DNA of 64,000 bases from Thalassomonas haliotis (GTDB lineage: Bacteria; Pseudomonadota; Gammaproteobacteria; Enterobacterales; Alteromonadaceae). Both the position numbers and the translations under genes were made by a program. Under the pieces are notes generated by a model, which saw only the letters and a list, made by a program, of their open reading frames with translations, was not told where the DNA came from and made no database searches. The stretch covers positions 3,472,001-3,536,000 of the forward strand of contig NZ_CP059693.1 of the NCBI RefSeq assembly GCF_028657945.1. Reading direction: 5' to 3'. This document shows, piece by piece, positions 25,735 through 34,372 of the stretch (the stretch's first letter is position 1; every line of letters starts with the position of its first letter).

Positions 25735-27114
25735 TTAAAAAAGGGTATTGTGCAGCTGCTCAACCACAGTATTGGCATCGCTTTGCGGCACCAGAAAACA
25801 CAGATTGTTATCACTGGCGCCGTGGCAAATCATGCGGATATTAAAGTCATTGATCTTATCGAAGATATTGCTGCCGAGTCCTTTCGCGGCATGCAGACCA
25901 TTGCCTATCACCGCCACCAGCGACAAACCGTGTTCTACCGAAACTTCACACAGCTGCTCCAATTCCGCCACTACCGTGCTGGTAAGCAGCGCCTGGGTAG
26001 TGCCAGTGGGGTTATCAAAGGTCAGGGCAACGCTGATCTCACTGGTGGTGATCAAATCAACACTGAGTTCATGCTTGGCTAAAATTGAAAATACCTTGGC
26101 CAGAAAACCGCTGGCATGGAGCATAGCCGGGCTTTTTACCGTCACCAGGGTTTGCTCTTTTCTCAGCGCTATCGAGCGGTAAGTCGGGTTTGATTCTACC
26201 TGCTGCTTGATTAAGGTACCGCCTTTTTCCGGCTCTTTGCTGGAGCCGACAAAAACCGGGATATTTTGCCGCATCGCCGGGATCAAGGTGGCCGGATGCA
26301 GGATTTTTGCCCCGAAGGTGGCCATTTCCGCCGCCTCACCAAAGCTGATTTCTTTAATCGCCCGTGCCTGATCGGTAATGCGCGGATCTGTGGTGAAGAT
26401 ACCGACCACATCGGTCCAAATCGCCAGGTTATCGCCGTTAAGGGCTTCGGTGAGCAAGGCCGCACTATAATCCGAACCACCCCGACCTAAGGTCGTAGTA
26501 TGACCTAAACTGTCGCTGCCGATAAAACCTTGGGTGACGATTACTTGTTTTGCCAGCTCAGGCACCAACAGCTCCTGGCAACTATGTTTCAGCCGGGTTA
26601 AATCCACCACCGCCTTACCGTATAAACTGTTGGTTTTCATCACCCGGCGCACATCAAAGCAGCTGGCGGCGATATCTAAAGACTGCAATACCCGGGAAAA
26701 AAGCAGTGAGCTGAACTGCTCGCCATAGGATAAGATGGCGTCTGCCGTCTGGGCTTTATATTCATTAGCCTGCTGCTCGGCAAGGGTTTCCAGCTCAGCA
26801 ATCAAGGTTTGCAACATCTGATCAAGCCCGGCTTCTTCCGGCAACTCCCGGCGGATATTAAACTGAATTTGCGAGATGGCTGTGATAATTTGCTCCCGCT
26901 CTTGAGTGCCGACATTTTCCTGGCTTAAACGCACCAGATAATTGGTCACCCCGGCGCTGGCAGAAACCACCACCACTTTATTGGCAAGATCGTTTTTGAT
27001 AATAGTGGCGCAGCGCAGCATCGCCTGGTAATCGGCAACACTGGTGCCGCCAAATTTTGCCACAGTTAAAGTATTTACCGCATCCTGGTTTGAAGCATTT
27101 CCCGTTAGTGACAT
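25735..27114 (-). CDS. lysC: Aspartate kinase, lysine-sensitive type
   Basis: The protein has about 459 residues from the ATG at 27114. It has the amino-acid kinase domain (KFGGTSV near the N-terminus, SYGEQFSS, TLGRGGSDYSA) and two C-terminal ACT domains (VTVKSPAMLHASGFLAKVF ... VAVIGNG). It phosphorylates aspartate, the first step to lysine, threonine, methionine and diaminopimelate. It is monofunctional, like E. coli LysC. A lysine riboswitch in its leader supports the lysine-regulated isozyme. An upstream in-frame TTG at 27141 would add nine residues; the ATG is preferred. Confidence 0.92.
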   Translation of the reverse strand: MSLTGNASNQDAVNTLTVAKFGGTSVADYQAMLRCATIIKNDLANKVVVVSASAGVTNYLVRLSQENVGTQEREQIITAISQIQFNIRRELPEEAGLDQMLQTLIAELETLAEQQANEYKAQTADAILSYGEQFSSLLFSRVLQSLDIAASCFDVRRVMKTNSLYGKAVVDLTRLKHSCQELLVPELAKQVIVTQGFIGSDSLGHTTTLGRGGSDYSAALLTEALNGDNLAIWTDVVGIFTTDPRITDQARAIKEISFGEAAEMATFGAKILHPATLIPAMRQNIPVFVGSSKEPEKGGTLIKQQVESNPTYRSIALRKEQTLVTVKSPAMLHASGFLAKVFSILAKHELSVDLITTSEISVALTFDNPTGTTQALLTSTVVAELEQLCEVSVEHGLSLVAVIGNGLHAAKGLGSNIFDKINDFNIRMICHGASDNNLCFLVPQSDANTVVEQLHNTLF

Positions 27115-27372
27115 GAGACCCCCGCATAAACAAGGTTGCAAACATTGCTGCTGTTAGCCCTACTATAGGCGACAAAAGGCTTGATAATAAAAGATTTAAT
27201 AAAAGAAAACATATAACTTCTCCCTAACAGGCATAAACCTGAAAACATTAAGGAAGAGCGTGACTGAGCAGAGAGGTATTCATGAAGAATTGTGACCTTA
27301 CATTTTCAGCCAGAAGCTCTCCACCGAATAGCAAGCTAAGGTATTTAAAAATACCTAAACGTTTGCCAAAAA

Positions 27373-27520
27373 CGAGTGACAGTCCCAGGGATTCAACCCT
27401 GGTAACCGAGTACTATTGACCACAAGCAATAGCGCTCTCGGCGTTAGTCCCCCTCGATAACCGTCACAGGAAATGTGGCTCCTCGTGTTATCTACCTGGC
27501 TAACGCGCCTCTTCTGGTGC
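27373..27520 (-). promoter_or_regulatory. Lysine riboswitch (L box)
   Basis: Read on the minus strand, this segment contains the conserved L-box blocks in order: AGAGGCGCGTTA, GAGGAGCCAC, GAGGGGGACTAACGCCGAG, and the closing GGGTTGAATCCCTGGGACTGTCA. These form the five-helix lysine-binding core as known from gammaproteobacterial lysC leaders. The transcript then has about 260 bases of leader before lysC, including a small stem at 27339-27357 (AGGTATTT repeat), so control may act on translation or on a terminator I cannot define. A separate 12-bp hairpin (GCTGTTGCTTTA) lies just upstream, about 27521-27558. Confidence 0.9.
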
Positions 27521-27707
27521 TGTTGCTTTAAAACACTTATGCGATAAAGCAACAGCGAAGTCATTACAGCTTATTTTTTACTTAATTGCAATAGCCTTTT
27601 AGACGTCTATGTAATTTTATTTCAAAAAAAGGCAAAGCTTATGATTAACGGGGGGAAAATTGCTATAGTGAGCGAAAATAACTAATAGAACACATTCAAG
27701 CCCCAAG

Positions 27708-28469
27708 ATGGATTTATTTCTCCTTAAAAAAGTGATCGGCCTGTTGCTGATGCCGGTTAATATCATTTTATTGCTGCTTTTTTTCAGCCTGATCTTTTAT
27801 AAGCTCAAACCGGGCCTTAGTTTCAAATGCCTGCTCTTGGGCTGCTTCACCCTGCTACTGTCAAGCCTGCCGCCGATCAGCGATAAAATGATGAGGCCGA
27901 TAGAAAATCAATACGAGCCCTTTAGGCAATCAAGCAAACCGGTAGATTATATTGTTATCTTGGGCTGCAGCCACAGCAACGACGATGCCCTGCCCGCCAT
28001 TGCCCAGCTGGAATATTGCTCACTGCAGCGTTTGGCGGAAGCGATAAGGATATTTAAGTTACATCCCGAAGCCACCTTAGTGTCCACCGGCAGTGCCGTA
28101 ACTCAGGGGACCACCAATGCCGAAAAGGTCAGGCAAGCCGCCATCAGTTTGGGCATACCTGAGCATAAAATTATCAATGAAAATAATGCCCGGGATACCG
28201 AAGAAGAAGCCGAGCTAATCGCCCCCAGGGTACAAGGCAAACATATGGTGTTAGTCACCAATGCCGATCATATGCCAAGGGCTATGGCCTATTTTAAAAC
28301 ACAAGGATTAAACCCGACGCCGGCACCGGCAGCTTTTTGGGTCAAGGGAGAAGAGCAAAACAAAGAATGGCATTATTATTTTCCCCATGCCAAAACCCTG
28401 GTGCAAACCACCCGGGCCTGGTATGAGTATTTAGGCCAGTTGGCCTTATGGTTTAAATCCCTGGTTTAA
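27708..28469 (+). CDS. elyC: ElyC/SanA/YdcF-family (DUF218) membrane protein
   Basis: The 253-residue protein has two N-terminal membrane helices (about 8-27, 37-55) and a DUF218 domain (about 80-230: VDYIVILGCSHSNDD, STGSAVTQGTTNAEK, NARDTEEEAEL, VTNADHMPRAM). E. coli ElyC (YcbC) has this layout and supports peptidoglycan and envelope biogenesis at low temperature. The match in length and topology favours ElyC over YdcF. It stands alone between lysC and the Nif3-family gene. Confidence 0.85.
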   Translation: MDLFLLKKVIGLLLMPVNIILLLLFFSLIFYKLKPGLSFKCLLLGCFTLLLSSLPPISDKMMRPIENQYEPFRQSSKPVDYIVILGCSHSNDDALPAIAQLEYCSLQRLAEAIRIFKLHPEATLVSTGSAVTQGTTNAEKVRQAAISLGIPEHKIINENNARDTEEEAELIAPRVQGKHMVLVTNADHMPRAMAYFKTQGLNPTPAPAAFWVKGEEQNKEWHYYFPHAKTLVQTTRAWYEYLGQLALWFKSLV

Positions 28470-28520
28470 CTTCCAGCGATAGAAGCCTGTTGCTTTAAGG
28501 CAGTATTTCCCCTTGCTTAA

Positions 28521-29279
28521 CTACACCGGGTTGTCGATATCGATAAACTCCACCGCCAAGTCGGTACACTTTGTCAAATGCGCCGCCAGGGCTTTAGCGC
28601 CATATCGCTCGGTGGCATGGTGGCCGGCGGCAAAAAAATGAATATCCATTTCATGGGCAACATGGGTGGTTTGCTCCGAAGCTTCGCCGGTAATAAAGGC
28701 ATCGATACCCTGCTCTGCCGCCAACTCGATATAACCCTGACCGCCACCGGTACACCAGGCCACGCTACGTATTGGCTTATTCGACGGCGGCGCTATATGC
28801 AGACACTGGCGGTTAAGGGTTTCGCTGATACGTGTTGATAAGGCTTCACCGCTAAGCTCACCGGCAAATTGCCCCTGCATGCCGACACTCAGCGGATTCC
28901 CCAGCTCCAAGGGTCCCGTGGTTTCAATGTCCAGTAGTTTGGCCAGTTGCGCGTTATTGCCCAGCTCGGGATGAATATCCAGCGGCAGGTGATAGGCAAA
29001 TAAATTAATATTATTATCCAACAGCGCTTTAATACGGTCATACTTCATGCCGCGGATCACATAAGATTCGTTTTTCCAGAAAAAGCCATGGTGTACCACC
29101 AATGCATCGGCTTTATGGGCAATGGCCTGGTCAATAAGCGCTTTGCTGGCGGTAACGCCGGTTATAACCTTGTTAATGTCATTTGTTCCCTGTATCTGCA
29201 AACCATTAGGGCAAAAGTCTTTAATTTGTTCCGGTTTTAACAGCTGGTTCAGCTGCTGCTCAAGTTCATTGCGTAGCAT
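28521..29279 (-). CDS. Nif3-like dinuclear metal-centre protein (YbgI family)
   Basis: The 252-residue protein matches the YbgI/Nif3 family, which forms hexameric rings with two metal ions per subunit. Visible ligand motifs are VVHHGFFWKN (His pair, about 61-70), LPLDIHPELGNN (about 97-108) and the C-terminal AAGHHATERYGAK (about 216-228). It has been called GTP cyclohydrolase I type 2, but its role in bacteria is not settled. Confidence 0.92.
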   Translation of the reverse strand: MLRNELEQQLNQLLKPEQIKDFCPNGLQIQGTNDINKVITGVTASKALIDQAIAHKADALVVHHGFFWKNESYVIRGMKYDRIKALLDNNINLFAYHLPLDIHPELGNNAQLAKLLDIETTGPLELGNPLSVGMQGQFAGELSGEALSTRISETLNRQCLHIAPPSNKPIRSVAWCTGGGQGYIELAAEQGIDAFITGEASEQTTHVAHEMDIHFFAAGHHATERYGAKALAAHLTKCTDLAVEFIDIDNPV

Positions 29280-29767
29280 AATAAGTTGTCTTTTTAGAAT
29301 TGCTGGTCATCTATTGCCTGAATAATAAAGTATTTACCTAAGCCTCGGCAATATCCGTGCAGGGTCAGCGTTACAATTCTTACCCGATATCCGACCAACG
29401 AAACCCATTATTAACGAAAACAAAAACCAACAGACGATAAATAGAACAACAATCGCAGACTTTTTGAACGCCGGTTAAAGTCAGTTAAGAAAAGTTCCAA
29501 TTTGTTTTATAACAAAATATTTCTAACTATAACCTTTTCACGTGTTTTTTATTTCTTTATTTTCAAACAGATAGAAAATAAAGAAAGGAAAAACCAACAA
29601 ATATGCTTTAAATGTATAACTTTCTTACCGATTCTTTCATTGCCAAATGAAACGTTTTTCGCTAAAACTTGGGCGGTAAAATGACTTTTAGAACAAGATG
29701 TTAAAAGAGTGTTACTTTGACTGGAAACTTTCAAGGTATAAATAATAACAAAGTAAAGGGAACGGAA
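29280..29767. other. Long AT-rich leader of the second TonB-receptor gene
   Basis: The 488-bp gap between divergent genes is strongly AT-rich. It contains a 13-bp perfect inverted repeat (29552-29586) and ends with a purine-rich ribosome-binding region before 29768. No reading frame here is convincing. Confidence 0.5.
29552..29586. repeat. 13-bp perfect inverted repeat in the receptor leader
   Basis: TTTCTTTATTTTC (29552-29564) is the exact reverse complement of 29574-29586, with a 9-base centre. It lies about 180 bp upstream of the receptor start. It may be an operator or an AT-rich RNA hairpin. Confidence 0.6.
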
Positions 29768-32446
29768 ATGGAAAAGACCAAGTTATTTACTAAACGTACG
29801 TCTCTCGCCTTAAGTGTTGCAACTGCTGTCTTGGCGCTGCCAAGTTATCAGGCGCTCGCCGCAGAGCAAGAAGTTGAACGTATTGAAGTCACCGGCTCAC
29901 ATATCAAACGCCAGGATATGGAAGGCCCCTCCCCCATCACCTCATTAAGTGCCAAGGATATCGCCGATACCGGTGTGACCGATCTGATCGGCCTATTTAC
30001 CAAGTTGCCTATGGCGGGTCAGGGAACTTTCTCTACCCAAGGTAACAGCAGTGACGGCACCAGTAATGGTGGTTCCAGTGTGTCGCTGCGCGGGTTAGGC
30101 GCAGATTCAACCTTGATCCTGATTAACGGCCGCCGGGTATCGGTATCACCTTTTGCCAACACCATAGACACGGCATTCGTTGATATCAACAACATCCCGA
30201 TTTCCGCCATTAAACGGGTCGATGTGCTTAAAGACGGCGCGTCCGCCACCTATGGCTCGGATGCGATTGCCGGTGTTATCAACATTATCATCAAGGATGA
30301 TTTTGAAGGGGTAGAAGTTTCCGCTAAAGCCGGTGATACCGCAGACGGCGGTGGGCGTGAAGAAAGCATCAGCCTGTTATGGGGCAGCCACAACGAAACT
30401 ACCAGCCATACCTTTATCGTTGATTATTTCGACCGCGAAGAGGTACTGTTTGGCGACCGCGATTATTCCAAGTCGGCGAACCAGGCGGCGTTGAGACCTA
30501 ACGATCCCTATGCCACAGATTTTCGCAGTTCATCCGGTTACCCGGGTACTATTGCATTAAGAAGTGACAGTACCAACCGTATGCCGGATACCTTTGGCAA
30601 TGACGTTTGTGCCGCTGAAGATATCGACAGCGAAAATAACTTGTGTCGTTACGATTATGCGCCTATGTCCAGCTCTACCCCGGCATCGCAGCGTTTCAGT
30701 ATTATTTACACCGGCAAGCATGAGATCAGTGATAGCCTGAGGGCTTTTGCCGAGTTTAACGGCCAAAATTCTAAAACCACTATCCGCGGCGCTGCCAGCC
30801 CAAGTTTTAACGAGTTCTTCATGGACGGCGACAACGTCAATCATCCGTTTGCCGATGATCCGACACACGAGTTCTACCAGCAAGACTTAACCATGCGCCG
30901 CCGTATGGTAGAATTGGGCAATCGCGAAAAACGCGTAGATTCAGACTACTATCGCACGGTATTAGGCCTGGAAGGTGAAATCGGCGACTGGAGCTGGGAA
31001 GCGGCCTATAGCTATATCAAAAGTGACTCAATGGAAAAAGGCGTTAATGGTTTTGCCAATATGCGCCGTGTCCAGGAGTCCATTGATAACGGCAACTGGA
31101 ACCCGTTTGAGCCGTCAATGAACTCACAGGAAACCCTGGATTATATCGAAACCAGCACCACACGTTATGGTAAATCCACCAATAAATCCGTTGATTTAAC
31201 TGTGTCCGGTCCGATCATGGAAATGCCGGCCGGTGAGCTGATGTTAGCCGTGGGCGCCGAATACCGCGAAGAAAGCATTAGCGATAACCCGGACGATCAA
31301 TATATCCGCGGTGAAATTTTCGGCACCGAGGCAACACAAGCCTCTGCCAGCCGGGACAATACCTCGGTTTATGCCGAATTGGCGGTCCCGGTAACAGAAG
31401 AGCTTGAACTTCAGCTCGCCCTTCGCCATGAAGATTACAGCGATTTCGGTACGACAACCGATCCTAAAGTCGCCTTCTTATGGAACCCGACCGATGAATT
31501 ATCTTTCAGGGGGTCATACGGTACCGCTTTTCGTGCACCGTCCCTGCACCAAATCAGCTTAGGGAATACCGACGAGTCGCCTTCCCTGGTAGATAACGCC
31601 CGTTGTGCCGCCATTGGCAACATTAACAAGGCCTGTGAGCCGCAAGAATATACTGCGATCTTATCCGGTAACAAAGACTTGGGTCCTGAAGAGTCAACCA
31701 GTTATAACCTGGGTATGATTTATCAGGTTACAGAAGATCTTTCTTTCTCTCTGGATTATTACAGCTATGATATTGAAGATATCATCACCAAAGATACCCA
31801 GTACAAGTTAGATACAGATCCAAACTCGGTGCTGCGCCTCCCCTCAGACATCGCCGGCGATCCAGGTGAAATTGTCGAAGTTTATGACCAGTTTGAAAAC
31901 ATAGGTAATGTTGAAACCACAGGTTTAGATCTTGATCTGAGCTACGATTACAACAATGCCTGGGGTGACTTCAAGTTCTCTTACGTAGTTAACTATGTAC
32001 TTAAATATGAAGACACCCGCCCAACCGCCAATGCCGACGGTACTCCGGGACCACGTCGCCTGGATACCCAGGAAGGTGATTTCGAACAACCGGAAGTACG
32101 TTGGTCGTTTGCCACCAACTGGGTAAAAGATGACTGGAATGCCAACTTTGCCGTGAATTATATCGGTGAGTTCAAGCAAGACAGTTCAGTGCGTATTCAA
32201 AACATCGACACAGATGGCGACGGTGAAAACGATAGCCAGGTCACCTTAGGCGACATTGATTCCATGGTAACGGTTGATACTGCTATCAACTATACCGGGT
32301 TTGAAAATACCACCTTGACCTTAGGCGCCACCAACCTGTTCGATGAAGAACCGCCCTTTAGCTACCATGATTACATGGGTTATGCGCAGAATATTCATAA
32401 TGCCCAGGGACGTTTTGCCTATGTTAAGGCAAGTTATAAGTTCTAA
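29768..32446 (+). CDS. TonB-dependent outer-membrane receptor
   Basis: This 892-residue protein has a signal peptide ending ALAAEQ, an N-terminal segment VERIEVTGSHIKR typical of marine TonB receptors, a plug domain (about 50-175, with LRGLG, LINGRR, DVLKDGASATYGSDAIAGVIN) and a large barrel ending KASYKF. It resembles the receptor at 186-3194 in the plug. The substrate is unknown. The ATG at 29768 is preferred to an upstream TTG at 29717 because of the signal peptide and the GGAACGGA just upstream. Confidence 0.92.
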   Translation: MEKTKLFTKRTSLALSVATAVLALPSYQALAAEQEVERIEVTGSHIKRQDMEGPSPITSLSAKDIADTGVTDLIGLFTKLPMAGQGTFSTQGNSSDGTSNGGSSVSLRGLGADSTLILINGRRVSVSPFANTIDTAFVDINNIPISAIKRVDVLKDGASATYGSDAIAGVINIIIKDDFEGVEVSAKAGDTADGGGREESISLLWGSHNETTSHTFIVDYFDREEVLFGDRDYSKSANQAALRPNDPYATDFRSSSGYPGTIALRSDSTNRMPDTFGNDVCAAEDIDSENNLCRYDYAPMSSSTPASQRFSIIYTGKHEISDSLRAFAEFNGQNSKTTIRGAASPSFNEFFMDGDNVNHPFADDPTHEFYQQDLTMRRRMVELGNREKRVDSDYYRTVLGLEGEIGDWSWEAAYSYIKSDSMEKGVNGFANMRRVQESIDNGNWNPFEPSMNSQETLDYIETSTTRYGKSTNKSVDLTVSGPIMEMPAGELMLAVGAEYREESISDNPDDQYIRGEIFGTEATQASASRDNTSVYAELAVPVTEELELQLALRHEDYSDFGTTTDPKVAFLWNPTDELSFRGSYGTAFRAPSLHQISLGNTDESPSLVDNARCAAIGNINKACEPQEYTAILSGNKDLGPEESTSYNLGMIYQVTEDLSFSLDYYSYDIEDIITKDTQYKLDTDPNSVLRLPSDIAGDPGEIVEVYDQFENIGNVETTGLDLDLSYDYNNAWGDFKFSYVVNYVLKYEDTRPTANADGTPGPRRLDTQEGDFEQPEVRWSFATNWVKDDWNANFAVNYIGEFKQDSSVRIQNIDTDGDGENDSQVTLGDIDSMVTVDTAINYTGFENTTLTLGATNLFDEEPPFSYHDYMGYAQNIHNAQGRFAYVKASYKF

Positions 32447-32489
32447 GCGAATGGAAGTCAGTTAAAAACAAACTGATTTTTATCCTATT

Positions 32490-32518
32490 AAAAAGCCCGT
32501 GCTATTAACGGGCTTTTT
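32490..32518. terminator. Bidirectional terminator after the TonB-receptor gene
   Basis: AAAAAGCCCGT pairs with ACGGGCTTTTT over 11 bp with a 7-base loop. It lies between convergent genes and has A and T runs on both sides. Confidence 0.88.
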
Positions 32519-32559
32519 GTTATTTGCTTTTAAAGCTTACTTTTACTGCCAAAGCGACA

Positions 32560-33378
32560 CTAGCGCTTCATTTTAGGAGAGTTCATCGTAGAAACTTTCA
32601 CCGGCTGAAAACTTGGCCGCAGCTGCCATTTAGGCTTGATCGGCGTTAACGGCAATACCCGTTTTTTGGCTATGATCACATATACAGAACCCAAGCTGGT
32701 GAGATAATTATTGGCAAAGCTTTGCCAGTAGCCACTCAGCTTGCCCTGCCTGACATTTGTTGCCAGTGAGTGATGCAGGCACCTGTGATCGGCAATAATT
32801 TCATACCCCATTAAATGCAGCCAGTCCTTTACCCGCATCGGCGAAAAAAACCGCTCATTCCACGGGTTTTTATTTTTCCGGTAAGGGATAAGTTTGTTGA
32901 TCCCCGCCAGGCTAAAGGGATTAAAGCCGGTGATCACCAGGTACCCGTTGGGCATCAGCACCCGGTTCGCTTCCCTGACCACATGGTGGGGGTCGAGGGA
33001 AAACTCCAGCGCATGACTGAGCACACAAACATCGACACTTTGCTTTAACAACGGCAAATCGTCAATATCGGCAATAATATCTCCCTGCCCGGCAAATTCA
33101 TCAGCAGACTGGTCGCTTTGCCTGCCTGCTTGCTGGTTTTCCTGTTGTCTTGCCAGCTGACTTGTCTGCTGAGTAACAGTCAGCTGTTGCGGGATAGGCG
33201 AATCATCACAGCTGATAGCACCGCTTAACGCACCTATCTTCAACAAGTAATAACCAAAAAACTTGGGCCACCAGGGTTCAAGCTGCTTATTGATCGCCGA
33301 CAGGATCAGCTCTCCGTTGGGCAAAGACTGCCAGGATTTGGGATAATGGGGTTGTCTAAATGCTAAAGCCGGTTTCAT
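32560..33378 (-). CDS. SAM-dependent methyltransferase, YafS-like
   Basis: The 272-residue protein has the class I methyltransferase region of YafS (DVCVLSHALEFSLDPHHVVREANRVLMPNGYLVITGFNP, about 115-153). It is divergent from gloB, the same arrangement as yafS/gloB in E. coli. A Gln/Ser/Ala-rich low-complexity insertion (about 64-96) interrupts the N-terminal part, where motif I would be expected in most methyltransferases. The substrate is unknown. Confidence 0.8.
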   Translation of the reverse strand: MKPALAFRQPHYPKSWQSLPNGELILSAINKQLEPWWPKFFGYYLLKIGALSGAISCDDSPIPQQLTVTQQTSQLARQQENQQAGRQSDQSADEFAGQGDIIADIDDLPLLKQSVDVCVLSHALEFSLDPHHVVREANRVLMPNGYLVITGFNPFSLAGINKLIPYRKNKNPWNERFFSPMRVKDWLHLMGYEIIADHRCLHHSLATNVRQGKLSGYWQSFANNYLTSLGSVYVIIAKKRVLPLTPIKPKWQLRPSFQPVKVSTMNSPKMKR

Positions 33379-33438
33379 TAAGTTTCAATATAAGTAAATA
33401 TCGGTATAATTTGAGTCAGGCACCATTAAGGATCGGTT

Positions 33439-34290
33439 ATGACGAATAATAGCGGCAAAATAGATACACAGAGCGCAAAAGCGGTTAGCGCCACAGCGAC
33501 TGTTACAGCAATCAAAGCCTTCTCAGATAACTATATCTGGTCTATCGGCTCAAAGGCAAGTAATGAAATCGCTTTAGTCGATCCCGGCGATGCCGAGGTA
33601 TGTATTGAATTTATAGAAAGAAATCAGCTCCAGCTGACCAATATTTTAATCACTCACCATCATAGCGATCATGTCGGCGGCATTAATGCCCTGGTTGAAT
33701 ATTGTCGGCAACATGACTGGCCGTTAACGGTATACGGTCCGGCAACAGAGAATATCCCCCACTGCAAGGTGAAGTTAAGCGAAGGTGATCAGGTCTGTCT
33801 CAAAGCCCCAAAACTAAGCTTACAGGTGCTTGATGTCCCCGGCCATACCGCAGGCCATATCGCCTATATCGGAGCCAGTAATAGTGAAAATTATTTGTTT
33901 TGCGGCGATACCTTATTCTCCGGCGGCTGTGGCCGTTTGTTCGAAGGCACCGCGGCGCAAATGTCAGCCTCTTTGGCAAAACTGGCGGCCTTGCCGGAAA
34001 ATACCCAGGTTTTTTGTGCCCATGAATATACCCGGGCGAATCTGGACTTTGCCGTATCAGTCGAGCCGGACAACAAGGATTTAATACATTATCTTCACCA
34101 GGTAAAAGATCGCCGGACACAAGGGCTGTCGACCATTCCCAGCTCTATCGGCTTAGAGCTTAAAATCAACCCTTTTCTGCGTTGCCACAGCCCGCAGATC
34201 ATTGACAGTGCCCGGGCGTTTTCCCCTGATGAGCCTCCTTCACAGGTAGCAACTTTTTCGGCAATACGCGCCTTAAAAGATCAGTTTTAA
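33439..34290 (+). CDS. gloB: Hydroxyacylglutathione hydrolase (glyoxalase II)
   Basis: The 283-residue metallo-beta-lactamase-fold protein has the signature THHHSDHVGG (72-81), FCGDTLFSGGCGRLFEG (about 154-170) and CAHEYTRAN (about 193-201), which supply the two-metal site and name glyoxalase II. It hydrolyses S-lactoylglutathione to lactate and glutathione in methylglyoxal detoxification. AAGGATCG precedes the ATG. It begins about 60 bp from the divergent yafS and is followed by mltD, a conserved gammaproteobacterial order. An extra 25-residue N-terminus compared with E. coli is Ser/Ala/Thr-rich. Confidence 0.95.
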   Translation: MTNNSGKIDTQSAKAVSATATVTAIKAFSDNYIWSIGSKASNEIALVDPGDAEVCIEFIERNQLQLTNILITHHHSDHVGGINALVEYCRQHDWPLTVYGPATENIPHCKVKLSEGDQVCLKAPKLSLQVLDVPGHTAGHIAYIGASNSENYLFCGDTLFSGGCGRLFEGTAAQMSASLAKLAALPENTQVFCAHEYTRANLDFAVSVEPDNKDLIHYLHQVKDRRTQGLSTIPSSIGLELKINPFLRCHSPQIIDSARAFSPDEPPSQVATFSAIRALKDQF

Positions 34291-34372
34291 CCTTTAACCA
34301 CGACGGCAAATACTTGAATATCGCCTGCAAATAGGTAAGACTTGCCCCTACGAACAAAAAAACAGAATTTTC

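Noticed and set aside
27115-27175. Short frame from 27175 overlapping the lysC start as a leader peptide
   Set aside because: It runs into lysC in another frame, is not Lys-rich, and the riboswitch already explains regulation.
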